A stretch of DNA of 35,371 nucleotides from an uncultured archaeon (GTDB lineage Archaea > Halobacteriota > Halobacteria > Halobacteriales > Haloferacaceae). Within the stretch, counting starts at the first letter, position 1; every line of letters starts with the position of its first letter. Under the pieces are notes generated by a model that made no database searches, was not told the origin of the DNA, and worked only from the letters and a program-made list of their open reading frames with translations. The translations under genes were made by a program, and so were the position numbers. The stretch lies in the NCBI GenBank assembly GCA_937138675.1, contig CAKZPG010000020.1, forward strand, positions 1 to 35,371, given 5' to 3'. Of this stretch, positions 1 through 9,006 are shown one piece after another.

Positions 1-854
1 GTGAGGTCGGGGCCGCCCGTGATGTGGACGAGCCCACCCGAGGCGCCGCGGTAGTCGACGTCAAGGAGCGGGTGACTCATCGCGTCGGAGACGACTTCGC
101 GGGTCTTGTTCTTGTCCTGTGTCTCGCCGACGAGCATGACTGCCACGCCGCCCTGATTCATGATCGTCGACATGTCCGCGTAGTCGAGGTTGATCAGCGA
201 AGGCTGGGTGATGGTCTCCGAGATACCTTTGACCGTCTCGGCGATGATCTGGTCCATCACTGAGAACGCCTTGCCGATCGGGAGGTTCGGGACGTAGTCG
301 AGCAGGCGGTTGTTGTCGAGGACAATGATCGAGTCGGCCTCCGAGCGGAGGTTCTCGAGTCCTTCCTCGGCCTTGACCGTCCGGGCGCGCTCGACGTTGA
401 ACGGCGTCGACACCATGCCGACGACGATGGCGCCCTGCTCTTTTGCGATCTTCGAGACCACGGGCGCGGCGCCGGTGCCGGTGCCGCCTCCCATCCCGGC
501 GGTGACGAACACGAGGTCCGCCTCACCGAGCACCTCCTTGATCGTCCCCTGTGCCATCTCGGTCGCGCGCTCGCCCATCGAGGGGTCGCCCCCAGCGCCC
601 AACCCGTTTGTCAGGGATTTGCCGACGAGGATCTTCGTGTCGGCCTCGATCATCTTCAGGTGCTGCTTGTCGGTGTTGATCGCCACTGTCTCGGCACCGT
701 CGACACCGATGTTGTACAGCCGATTGACCGTGTTATTGCCCGCACCGCCGGCACCGACGACGACGATTCGCGGACTGCCGAACTCGTCGGCGTCTTCGTT
801 GTCGCGCTGCTCTGCCTCCTCGTTCTCGATCGCCTCCTGAACGAAGCCCTGCAT
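1..854 (-). CDS. ftsZ2: Tubulin-like cell division protein FtsZ (FtsZ2 type), C-terminus truncated by window edge
   Basis: Reverse-strand reading from ATG at 854 gives [46 protein letters not shown]...[48 protein letters not shown]; the tubulin signature GGGTGTG is present. Plus-strand ORFs over this interval are antisense shadows. Confidence 0.96.
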   Translation of the reverse strand, partial: MQGFVQEAIENEEAEQRDNEDADEFGSPRIVVVGAGGAGNNTVNRLYNIGVDGAETVAINTDKQHLKMIEADTKILVGKSLTNGLGAGGDPSMGERATEMAQGTIKEVLGEADLVFVTAGMGGGTGTGAAPVVSKIAKEQGAIVVGMVSTPFNVERARTVKAEEGLENLRSEADSIIVLDNNRLLDYVPNLPIGKAFSVMDQIIAETVKGISETITQPSLINLDYADMSTIMNQGGVAVMLVGETQDKNKTREVVSDAMSHPLLDVDYRGASGGLVHITGGPDL

Positions 855-855
855 C

Positions 856-1041
856 TCAGACCCTCGCCCAGCTGCGTTTGTCACGGCGATCGCTCGAGTC
901 GCGAGAGTCGTCCTGCTCCGCTAGCATCTCCCGAACAGCGGAGCGAATCGCCTCGCTCCGATTCGGGAACTCTCCCGTCTCGACCATCTGTTCAACCTCA
1001 TCGATCTGTTGCTTCGGTATCCGTAGCGTCACACGCTCCAT
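856..1041 (-). CDS. cdrS: Short ribbon-helix-helix regulator directly upstream of ftsZ2 (CdrS-like)
   Basis: [43 protein letters not shown] is a CopG/RHH fold; stop is adjacent to the ftsZ2 start, the arrangement known for haloarchaeal cdrS-ftsZ2. Confidence 0.88.
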   Translation of the reverse strand: MERVTLRIPKQQIDEVEQMVETGEFPNRSEAIRSAVREMLAEQDDSRDSSDRRDKRSWARV

Positions 1042-1145
1042 ATTTTTGTTTCCCCCGGTAAGACGGTCGAGCACGAGCCCTGTTTACCGCCCTACGAGCG
1101 TAGATCGCCCGACTGCACCGGGTTCGGTGAGCCGGACGTCGCCCT

Positions 1146-1163
1146 GTAAGACGACCGTCTTAC
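1146..1163. promoter_or_regulatory. Perfect palindrome GTAAGACG-AC-CGTCTTAC upstream of cdrS, candidate RHH operator
   Basis: Two 8-nt arms with 2-nt spacer; lies just downstream of an AT-rich TATA-like stretch (TTTTTAAGTA, minus orientation, about 1187-1197). Related half sites at 1058 and 1889. Confidence 0.6.
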
Positions 1164-1263
1164 GCGATTGCTACGATTGCTGGATGGTACTTAAAAATAT
1201 CGCCGATCGTATGACGCACGTATGCCAACGACGTAAACCAGTGTTTCCGGCGTTTACCCGCCC

Positions 1264-1881
1264 CTACGACTGGTCTAGTACGTCCGCCGCAGGTGTCCGA
1301 CGACCACACGAGGGGCAGAACCCCCAGTCAGATCGGAGCTCGTCACCGCAGTCACAGAAGACTCGGTGGGAGGTCTTCTCGCCACAGTTCGGACAGTAAA
1401 CGTGCCCAGGACCGACGGTTTCGCCACATTGGCCACACGGTTTACGCGTCGTTTGCGTCTCTCGGACCCTGTCGTCAGACGTACTACTATTGTTTGAGGA
1501 GGCCGTCTTACGACCGTCAACGGGCGCTTTGGGGCTCTGATCGGGCGTCTCCGCCTCTGTGGGTGTCGTCTCGGCCGCTCGGTCAGTCTCCCCAACTGCC
1601 GAATTCGTCGCGTTTACCCCGTCGAGCGTGATGTTTACGTTCACATCGCGCTCCGGCGAGAGACGAGAGTAGTCGGCGAGATGTGCGTCGAGTCGCTCGG
1701 CGAGGAGCTGGTCGACGCGCTCCGCAATCGCGTCATCAACCCCGGTGGACGGCTCATCTGACACGTGTGCGCCGTCGAGGTACGCACGGAGGGCCTGCCG
1801 CATCACCTCGCTCTTCGAGGCGTCGAACTCCTCGAGGCGTTCCACGAGGTTGTCGTCGGCGCGGAACGTGATCTTGCTCAT
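1264..1881 (-). CDS. cdrL: Long ribbon-helix-helix protein with C-terminal double zinc ribbon (CdrL-like)
   Basis: MSKITFRADDNLVERLEEFDASKSEVMRQALRAYLDG (RHH) plus CGQCGETVGPGHVYCPNCGEK and CDCGDELRSDWGFCPSCGRR; position upstream of cdrS-ftsZ2. Confidence 0.85.
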   Translation of the reverse strand: MSKITFRADDNLVERLEEFDASKSEVMRQALRAYLDGAHVSDEPSTGVDDAIAERVDQLLAERLDAHLADYSRLSPERDVNVNITLDGVNATNSAVGETDRAAETTPTEAETPDQSPKAPVDGRKTASSNNSSTSDDRVRETQTTRKPCGQCGETVGPGHVYCPNCGEKTSHRVFCDCGDELRSDWGFCPSCGRRTPAADVLDQS

Positions 1882-2009
1882 AGCCGACGTAAGACAAGCC
1901 GTGGACTTGTAGCTTACCACGTGTCCGACGCACGACGGTCAGGGGTCAGAACAGCCACGAGATGGTCCATAACCTCTACATCGGGGTTGCTGACGGCGTG
2001 TTACACGAG

Positions 2010-2288
2010 TCAGTCGTTCCCGTCCACGGCCGCCCGCACCGCCCGGGCGAGATCCGTCGTGCCGAAGCCGACGAGGGTGGCGTCCACCGCCGCGATCGCT
2101 TGTGCGATCCGGTCGACGCTCGCGTCCGCGGGGAGTCCCTCAACCGCGCGCTCGAGATCGACCAGCGCGTCGGGGGGCTCGAGAAAGAAGTCGCCGCGGA
2201 CCGCACAGTCGGTGATCCGCTCGTCGTACGCGACGCGAACCGAGACAAGTTTGCCGTCCGGCACCTTCCGCGAGGCCGTGCCCTCCAT
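2010..2288 (-). CDS. Lipoate-protein ligase C-terminal-domain-like protein
   Basis: MEGTASRKVPDGKLVSVRVAYDERITDCAVRGDFFLEPPDALVDLERAVEG: K.P.GKL and GDFFL.P..L.DLE pattern of the LplA C-terminal/accessory domain. Confidence 0.7.
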   Translation of the reverse strand: MEGTASRKVPDGKLVSVRVAYDERITDCAVRGDFFLEPPDALVDLERAVEGLPADASVDRIAQAIAAVDATLVGFGTTDLARAVRAAVDGND

Positions 2289-2318
2289 GGTGGCGCATAA
2301 GCGCACGTCGGCTTCTCT

Positions 2319-2572
2319 CTACCGCATCGTGACGCCGGTCAGGAAGGCGAGTACGAGCGCCTGAATCCCCTGAGGACCGCGACGGCCTGCTGGACGCCGG
2401 GGTCGCTGGAGTAGAGCATCTGTATCAGGAAAATGAAGGGCGCAGCGGCGTTCTCGACGGGCATCACGCTCCCGAACGCGACCAGGCCAGCGACCATCCG
2501 AATGTGTCTCGTTGGCTCTTGCGGTGAGCGATCAATAGTCGTGGTCGAGAGACGTATCAGGAGGGCGCTCAC
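2319..2572 (-). pseudogene. Small membrane protein gene, apparently frameshifted, translationally coupled to the upstream oxidoreductase
   Basis: GTG at 2572 overlaps the TGA of the upstream CDS (GTGA). Frame gives VSALLIRLS...MVAGLVAFGSVMPVENAAAPFIFLIQMLYSSDPGVQQAVAVLRG then frame change at a G4 run (2367-2370) into IQALVLAFLTGVTMR*. Confidence 0.5.
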
Positions 2573-4056
2573 GGTCGGATCGTCTTGCTGACCCAACCCG
2601 TCGGCCCGCTCGGAAAGGCGCCCGACTCCTCCGACGGCTGGACAGTTCCTGTTCCGTCGACGGCCCGCACCACAACCTCGTGTGACTCGTCGGGCGGGTC
2701 GTAGCGATAGACCCACTGGCGCCAGACGTCCTCGCCGGGCAGTGGCGTGGACAGCTCTGCCTCCGTCCACGTCGCTCCACCGTCGGTAGAGACCTCCACC
2801 CGGTCGACCCCACGGGTCCCCGCGTACGCGTGGCCCGCGACCTCGACTCGGCTGTCCGCGAGGAGGTTCGTGACGTGGAGCTTCGCGACTGTCTCGACCG
2901 GCCCCGTGCCGTGCCACCCACGCTTCTCCCAGTAGCCGTCGACCGGTTCGTCGAGTATCTCGATCTCAGAGAGCCACTTGGTGTTGACCTCCCCCCAGTG
3001 GCCGGGGATTAGCGCCCGCACCGGCGCGCCGTGCCCGCGCGGAAGGTCCCGGCCGTTCATGCCGTAGGCGAGCATCCCCATCTCGAGTGCCGTCCGTGGG
3101 AACTGGACGAAGTAGCCGTCGACGGCGCGAAGCATCACGCAACACCCCTCGGGCGCACCCGCCCGCTCCAGCAGGGGCGCCACATCGACGACGGTCCAGA
3201 CCGCGGTATCTGTCTTCCGCCCGTTGAGCGACTCACCAACACAGCGCAGGGTGACGAACTCCTCGCGGCTCTCCATCTCGCGGAGGTCCTTGAGGTCGAC
3301 CGTCACCTCCTCGTTGACAGCCCCGGTGATCGAGAGCGACCACTCCTCGGAGTCTATCGTTGGGTCGACAGAGTTAATATCTACTTGATAGAAATGCTCG
3401 CTCACCAGCGGCTCTAGCCCCGTCACGTCGAGGCTCGTCTGCCTCGCTTCGCGAAGCAGGTCGCCGGCCGGACCCTCTGGGAGCGCGCGCTGGGCCTTCG
3501 ACCCGCTATCGATCCCGCGCGAGTCAGCGACAAGGCCTGCGACGGCCGTCCCCGCGACGGCAGCGAGGATCCCGCGGCGCTCCGTGTCGGTCGGGAGAAC
3601 CCCGGCCTCGGACCGCTCCACGAACCCGGCGAGCGCCAGCACGCCTCCGACGGCGACGCCGGCGCCCGTCGCCGACCCTGGCGAGCGGGTGAGGAGCCAG
3701 ACCAACGCCCCCACCGCAAGCCCCGCGCCCGCGACAGCGGCTATCGTCGCGACCGGTGCGCGTCCCCGGACGCCCCGGCGGGCGGCGAGCGCCGGGACAC
3801 CAAGGCCGACGGCAGCGAGGCCAACCGCCGTCAGAAGATTCAGCTGCTGTCCAAGCGAGCCGAGAACCGTGATGACAAGCGTGACGACGACACCTGGCAT
3901 CGTCCGAGCGAGCGCCCCCTCGACCGGCGCAACGACGAAAGCGGGCGTGAAGCCAGCGACCGCGTACGACCCTGCGACCGCCGCCGTCCCTGCCGCCAGC
4001 GCCACAACGCCGTCCACAGCGAACTGCCGACGTCTCGACGTATCGGCACTGTCCAT
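2569..4056 (-). CDS. Membrane-anchored molybdopterin-dependent oxidoreductase (sulfite oxidase/YedY-like)
   Basis: N-terminal multi-TM segment, then VTLRCVGESLNGRKTDTAVWTVVDVAPLLERAG, RDLPRGHGAPVRALIPGHWGEVNTKWLSEIEI and a C-terminal Ig-like Mo-co dimerisation domain. Confidence 0.9.
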   Translation of the reverse strand: MDSADTSRRRQFAVDGVVALAAGTAAVAGSYAVAGFTPAFVVAPVEGALARTMPGVVVTLVITVLGSLGQQLNLLTAVGLAAVGLGVPALAARRGVRGRAPVATIAAVAGAGLAVGALVWLLTRSPGSATGAGVAVGGVLALAGFVERSEAGVLPTDTERRGILAAVAGTAVAGLVADSRGIDSGSKAQRALPEGPAGDLLREARQTSLDVTGLEPLVSEHFYQVDINSVDPTIDSEEWSLSITGAVNEEVTVDLKDLREMESREEFVTLRCVGESLNGRKTDTAVWTVVDVAPLLERAGAPEGCCVMLRAVDGYFVQFPRTALEMGMLAYGMNGRDLPRGHGAPVRALIPGHWGEVNTKWLSEIEILDEPVDGYWEKRGWHGTGPVETVAKLHVTNLLADSRVEVAGHAYAGTRGVDRVEVSTDGGATWTEAELSTPLPGEDVWRQWVYRYDPPDESHEVVVRAVDGTGTVQPSEESGAFPSGPTGWVSKTIRP

Positions 4057-4494
4057 ATCTGAGCAAGGTCCGAGACGGGCATAACCGTTGGCCGAACTCC
4101 ATCCGTAGTGTATTCACGATAGGATTCAAGTCTGGAGCCGCGCCAGCTCTGATATGCTTAAGACGTGCGCCGTCGCGCTCGGTCCGTTCCGTGTCGCCCC
4201 CGGCGCCGTCGGCGGTGCCACGACCGAACGGGGCCGCGACCGTGACGACCAACGGCTGGCAGTGAGGCCCGGCGCGCCCGCCAAGCGACTCGCGGGCGAC
4301 CCCATGCTCGTTGGGCGAACCTGCACGCGCGCACCGGGCGACCGTCTCGACGCGACTGAGAAGTCAGGTGTCGTCGCCTCGGGTGTCGGCGACGAGGACC
4401 GGGGCGGGGCTGCACACGAGTGCGCCCACGGGGAGGCAGGGGGCCGTGCCGAGGAGTGGGGGCCAACCGACCACCTGGCGGACGACCCGGCGAC

Positions 4495-5226
4495 GTGACG
4501 GTTCTCGCCCTCGCCACACTCACCGACCCGCCAGAGTTCGCAGACTGGACGCGCCTCGGCGGTGAGTACGTCGCCGACGTGACGCGAGCAATGGGGTTCG
4601 ACGCCCCGTCGGATCTCGACAACCGACTCGAGCGCGGCGTCGCTCTCCTGCGCACGGGCCGTCGGGACGCCCCGGAGCGGGTCACGCGCCCCCTCGTCGC
4701 GACGCTCCTCGCCGATGCCGCCTTTCCGGGCCCGTTCTGTGAGTGGACGCCTCTCTGGTACGAACTCGCGCTCGCAGGGCCCTGTGCTCTCGCGTCGTGG
4801 CGGCTTCGCCGGGTCGCGACGCGGTACGCGGCGGAGCTCGACGGTGTCGACGTACCACGGTTCCCGCGCCCTCACGACCTCTTCGTGGACGGCACGCCCG
4901 CGACGCACGGGGTCTCGGGGTTCAGTGACCGGTTTCTGCTCGCCGACGCCGTTCTCCACGTCGGCTGGTACACCCACGTCGCCCGTGAGGCCGGCGTCGC
5001 GGTGCCCGCGGAGCTGACCGAGCGGACCCGCCGCGAGAGCGTGCGATACTACCGCGAGGGCCGGGATCCGGCGACGCTCTCGCCGGACGTCCGACAGTTC
5101 CAAGCCGCGCTGTTTGCCGACGACGCGTGGGTGCGAGGCCTTGACGAGGCGTACGGGCTGAACAGCGCGCTTCTCGGGGTCTGGGAACGGCTCCTGCGCG
5201 CGGAGCGCGAGCGACTGGAACGGTAG
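4495..5226 (+). CDS. Conserved-looking hypothetical protein
   Basis: From GTG at 4495: VTVLALATLTDPPEFADWTRLGGEYVADVTRAMGFDAPSD...; acidic, helix-rich haloarchaeal composition; the opposite-frame ORFs are Arg/Pro-rich. Confidence 0.65.
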   Translation: MTVLALATLTDPPEFADWTRLGGEYVADVTRAMGFDAPSDLDNRLERGVALLRTGRRDAPERVTRPLVATLLADAAFPGPFCEWTPLWYELALAGPCALASWRLRRVATRYAAELDGVDVPRFPRPHDLFVDGTPATHGVSGFSDRFLLADAVLHVGWYTHVAREAGVAVPAELTERTRRESVRYYREGRDPATLSPDVRQFQAALFADDAWVRGLDEAYGLNSALLGVWERLLRAERERLER

Positions 5227-5229
5227 CGG

Positions 5230-5859
5230 TCAGTCGAGCGTCTGGCCGACCAGCTTCGACTCCGCGGCCGCCAGGTGTTCGGCGAGCGTCGAGGGGCCGA
5301 TGCCGAGCGAGTCAGCGACCTGCGTCGCGTTCGACTCGCGAGGGTACTCGAAGTAGCCCATCTCATGAGCGGTTGCCAGCACCTCGGCCTGCCGGGTCGT
5401 CAGTCGGCCCCGGTCGACGACCACGGGGTCGGCGTCGCCGCCCTCGAGCGGGGTGCGGAGGATCGACTCGACGGCCACGTCGTCGTACGCCGCCCGGAGG
5501 TCATCGAGCACCGCCCGGAACGTCTCCGAGTCAGCGACGTGGAGCGTGAGATCGAGTCGCCCGTCGACGACAGCAACGTCCGCGACGGGACAGTCGAGTG
5601 CGGTGATCCGCTCGCAGACGCAGGTGGCCTCGGGGTCGCGCTCGAACTGGTAGACCGTCTCGTCGTCGTAGCTGAACACGCTCTCGACGCCCGGGTCGTC
5701 CTGAGCGTCGACGTCTGCTGGGTCGGCACGAAACTCCTCAACGGTCGGGTCGCCGTCGGTCCAGGTCACGCCGTCGGCCGGACCGTCGGCGACCGCCGCT
5801 ACCGGGCAGTCGCCGGGCTGTCCCACAGAGAGCGTGACCCGCAAGCCGCCGTCGCTCAT
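5230..5859 (-). CDS. Bacterio-opsin-activator-type (HTH-10) transcriptional regulator
   Basis: C-terminus RLTTRQAEVLATAHEMGYFEYPRESNATQVADSLGIGPSTLAEHLAAAESKLV is the Bat HTH-10 domain. Confidence 0.92.
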   Translation of the reverse strand: MSDGGLRVTLSVGQPGDCPVAAVADGPADGVTWTDGDPTVEEFRADPADVDAQDDPGVESVFSYDDETVYQFERDPEATCVCERITALDCPVADVAVVDGRLDLTLHVADSETFRAVLDDLRAAYDDVAVESILRTPLEGGDADPVVVDRGRLTTRQAEVLATAHEMGYFEYPRESNATQVADSLGIGPSTLAEHLAAAESKLVGQTLD

Positions 5860-6164
5860 GTGATGCTCTACTGATCACACCTACAAACACGTTGTGGACT
5901 CGAGAAGCGACGGGCGAGCCAAGCGCGACGGGGGCGCGACAGCTCTGTATCGGCTCTGTGCCGGCCGAACGAGTAGAAGATTCAGGCGCTCCCGCCCCGC
6001 GCAGAGCGTGGCCCGACGGTTGCCACGGCGCAGATGACTGGCGGCGACGGTGCGGGGCCCCGCCGTGTGGAGCCGTCACGAAGACGCCGTTGAGCGCCGT
6101 GAGGCCGGCCTCGAACTCCCGTGGCGTCTCGCCGGATACCGGCGCTCTCAGGCGCGGGAGAATA

Positions 6165-7253
6165 TCAACTCAGCACTACCGGCGTCGGGGTAAAACAGAG
6201 CAGTCCGAGCGCCAGCGTCCCGACCGCGACGAGCGTCCGCGGGGCCCCGACCGGCTCCGGGTCGGTCGGGGCGGGGCCGCGCAGGCGCGTGAAAACCAGC
6301 GCGAGGACGGCCCAGAGCCCCCAGATACCAGCGCTCCGGCCGCCCTCGAAGACAACGAGGTAGGTCGTCAGCCCCGCGAGAGCGACGGGCACGAGATACT
6401 GGATCTGTGCCGTCCGCTCGCCCGCAACGGCCCGGACGACGTGACCGCCGTCGAGCTGGCCGACCGGCAGGAGGTTGAGAAAGGTGACGAACGCCCCGAC
6501 CCATCCCGCGACAACGACGGGGTTGACCCGCCGGTCCGTGGGGTAGGCGATTGGCTCGCCGAGAAGCGCCGCGACCCCCTGGAGCAGCGGGGGGTAGCCC
6601 AGTTCGACGGCGGGGCCGGCGCCCGCCGCGACGGAGACGGGCGGGAGCGATACCCCGACGGCGGTGACAGCGATGGTGGCTCCAAGGCCCGCGAGCGGTC
6701 CTGCGACGCCAAAGTCGAACAGCGCACGGCGCGACGGCACCCGCTCGCGCACCCGGATGACAGCACCAAGCGTCCCGATGAGGTTCGGGAGCGGGATGAA
6801 GTACGGGAGACTCACGTCCACGCCGTGGAGACGCGAAAGCGCGTAGTGGCCGAACTCGTGGACTGCGAGGACGAACAGAACGCTCGCGGCGAACGGCCAC
6901 GCCTCCAGGACCCGCGTTGGCGACGCGACGGGGTCGACGCCGTACCAGCGCGCGCCCGCGAACAGCGTCGTCCCCGCAGTGGCGAGAAGGAGCGCGATGT
7001 TCGTCCACGGCACCCCGTCGACGCCAGGCGAGCGCTCCGTCGCGACGAGAACGAACTCGCCGGTGTCGCGGGTGAGAGAGACCCGGTAGCCGCGACTGCG
7101 AAAGCGCGGTACAAGCGCGGAAATAACGGTGTCGCGGTCCGCCAGCGGCTCGCCGTAGTAGCGCACCTCGCCGTCGCCGGTCCGGACCTCGTAAACGTAG
7201 AACTGCTCCGCGAGCGACTCCGGTTCCGGAGGGCTATTAGATCGGCCGGACAC
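6165..7253 (-). CDS. Site-2-protease family (M50) membrane metalloprotease
   Basis: VLFVLAVHEFGHYALSRLHGVDVSLPYFIPLPNLIGTLGAV (HExxH) and NLLPVGQLDGGHVVRAV; GTG start at 7253. Confidence 0.92.
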   Translation of the reverse strand: MSGRSNSPPEPESLAEQFYVYEVRTGDGEVRYYGEPLADRDTVISALVPRFRSRGYRVSLTRDTGEFVLVATERSPGVDGVPWTNIALLLATAGTTLFAGARWYGVDPVASPTRVLEAWPFAASVLFVLAVHEFGHYALSRLHGVDVSLPYFIPLPNLIGTLGAVIRVRERVPSRRALFDFGVAGPLAGLGATIAVTAVGVSLPPVSVAAGAGPAVELGYPPLLQGVAALLGEPIAYPTDRRVNPVVVAGWVGAFVTFLNLLPVGQLDGGHVVRAVAGERTAQIQYLVPVALAGLTTYLVVFEGGRSAGIWGLWAVLALVFTRLRGPAPTDPEPVGAPRTLVAVGTLALGLLCFTPTPVVLS

Positions 7254-7291
7254 GTGGTTTGTTAGGAAGCGACGGTAAAAACGCCTCGGCT

Positions 7292-7570
7292 CTACGCCTC
7301 GGTCGCGTCGCGGACCTCGATGGAGACGCCACGCTCCGCCGACTGCTCGCCGCCGGTCGGCCGCTCGCGGCCCCCGTCCGGCATGAGACGACCCATGGTG
7401 TCGTCGACAACGGTGCCGACGAGATAGCCCGTTGCGGCGCCGAGGCCGGCGCCTAGGCCGGTCGACACGGGCCCGGTCCGCGATCCGAGGCGCGCGCCGA
7501 TGGTCGCGCCCGTCGTCGCGGCGTTCTGTGCGGTGCGGTCCGACCGTGAACTGGAGAGACACGAACGCAT
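7292..7570 (-). CDS. Small glycine-zipper-like protein
   Basis: GATIGARLGSRTGPVSTGLGAGLGAATGYLVGTVVDDTMGRLMPDGG...; G-x3-G repeats, acidic tail. Confidence 0.5.
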   Translation of the reverse strand: MRSCLSSSRSDRTAQNAATTGATIGARLGSRTGPVSTGLGAGLGAATGYLVGTVVDDTMGRLMPDGGRERPTGGEQSAERGVSIEVRDATEA

Positions 7571-7737
7571 AGTTGATAATAGGCTTCGACCGGTGTGAGG
7601 CTTTCGCCCATCTTCGGACGATTATGAATCGTCAGGCGGCGAGGCCGACGTGTGGCACGCGACCCAGCACGGCTCTGTGACCGACGTGGACACACCACCC
7701 GTCGCGACTCCCGTGGTCGACGAGACGGGACAACGGC

Positions 7738-8619
7738 TCACTCCTTATCGGTCAGTGCCTCGTACAGCTTCAGCACCGCCGAGGAGTCTAAGTCGCCGTA
7801 GCCAAGCGCCGACGCCGTCTTGTAGAGCCCGCTCGCGCCCCCCAGAAGCAGCGGCACGTCGTTCTTGGCCGCGAACGTCTCGCCCAGTCGCGCATCTTTC
7901 GCCATCAGGTCCAGTGTGAATTCCGAGTCGTAGGCGTCGGGAAGGACGAACCGCTCCATGTTCCGGTTGAGCGCGTAGGACCCGCCCGACGACTCGGCTA
8001 CGGTCTCGGCAAACGTCTCGTCGTCGATACCGGCCGCCCGCGCCATCGTCAGCCCCTCCGCGAGCGCGACCTGGTTCAGTGCGAACAGGTAGTTGTTCAC
8101 CACCTTCATCGTCGCTCCGGCGCCCGCCGGGCCGACGTGGTGGGCCGTTCGTGATATCGTATTCACAACGGGCCGAACCCGGTCAAGAACCGACTCGTCG
8201 CCGCCGACCAGAGCCACGAGGTCGCCCGTCTTGGCGTTGCGCGCCCCGCCGCTCACCGGCGCGTCGAGAAAGTCTGCCCCTGTCGCCGCCGTCGCCTCGC
8301 GAACGCGCGCCGACGCACCAGGCGAGACGGTGCTCGTGTCGATTAGTACGTCGCCTGCCTCCAGCCCGGCGACGACGCCGTCGTCGTCCAGCGTCGCCGC
8401 GATGAGTGCGTCGTCGCTTGGGAGCGAGCAGAGGACAACGTCGGCTCGTCGGCCCACCTCGGCGCCAGAGTCACAGCCCGCTGCGCCCGCGTCGACCAGC
8501 GGCGCGACCGCGTCGTCGTTGATGTCGAAGACGACAACGTCGAACTCCGCCAGCAACACGTCGGCGACCCGGCCCCCGATGTTGCCGAGGCCGACGACGC
8601 CAACGGTCGGGCTACCCAT
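7738..8619 (-). CDS. NAD(P)-dependent oxidoreductase, 3-hydroxyisobutyrate dehydrogenase/6-phosphogluconate dehydrogenase family
   Basis: GVVGLGNIGGRVADVLL; DAPVSGGARNAKTGDLVALVGGD; GAGATMKVVNNYLFALNQVALAEGL. Confidence 0.92.
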   Translation of the reverse strand: MGSPTVGVVGLGNIGGRVADVLLAEFDVVVFDINDDAVAPLVDAGAAGCDSGAEVGRRADVVLCSLPSDDALIAATLDDDGVVAGLEAGDVLIDTSTVSPGASARVREATAATGADFLDAPVSGGARNAKTGDLVALVGGDESVLDRVRPVVNTISRTAHHVGPAGAGATMKVVNNYLFALNQVALAEGLTMARAAGIDDETFAETVAESSGGSYALNRNMERFVLPDAYDSEFTLDLMAKDARLGETFAAKNDVPLLLGGASGLYKTASALGYGDLDSSAVLKLYEALTDKE

Positions 8620-8863
8620 CGGTCGCTCCGGGTGGGCGAGCCTCGGTCGGTGTCATGGCCATCAAACTCCCCGGACACACAAAGCCTCACTCGTCGCGGG
8701 CGATGTTGCGGGGGGATCGACCGAGCCGGTGGTCGCAGTGCCAAACTGGCGTGACACAAAGAGCGCTGGCGAGTCCGGACGACGTCGACGACGAGCGGCC
8801 CCTCGAAGGCCTGCAGTCGTGTGGGCCGGACGACAGTCTCTTGTCCGACGTCGCGCGCCGGGA

Positions 8864-8916
8864 GTCACAGTGGAAGCAGCGCGGAAGCCCACGGCTTCAG
8901 TCGCGGGTAGGTGACG
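8864..8916 (+). repeat. Solo 53-bp IS200/IS605-type tnpB 3'-end/omegaRNA-like repeat, copy 1
   Basis: gtcacagtggaagcagcgcggaagcccacggcttcagtcgcgggtaggtgacg; encodes a tnpB-tail-like VTVEAARKPTASVAGR*; no tnpB body upstream. Confidence 0.75.
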
Positions 8917-9006
8917 TCCGCTGTCGCAACGACCACTTGGGACGCTCCACTCGCGCCGGCTAGTGTGGCGCCGAGGTCTTCAACAGCCCGACACTCGCGC
9001 CCGCCA

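Noticed and set aside
4272-4498. Small plus ORF (VRPGAPAKRLAGDPMLVGRTC...DDPAT) overlapping the 4495 start
   Set aside because: Acidic composition is suggestive but there is no recognisable domain and three frames are open here; not supported enough to list.
4126-5103. 325-aa minus-strand ORF, and the 242-aa ORF at 3524-4252
   Set aside because: Arg/Pro/Ser-rich, opposite to better-looking frames (4495-5226 plus, 2569-4056 minus).
5892-7265. 457-aa plus-strand ORF and similar long plus ORFs at 8911-10233, 13219-14289 and 24273-25460
   Set aside because: Antisense shadows of clear genes (M50 protease, aldehyde dehydrogenase, PolB2, photolyase); long because of high GC and few stops, Arg/Asp-biased composition.
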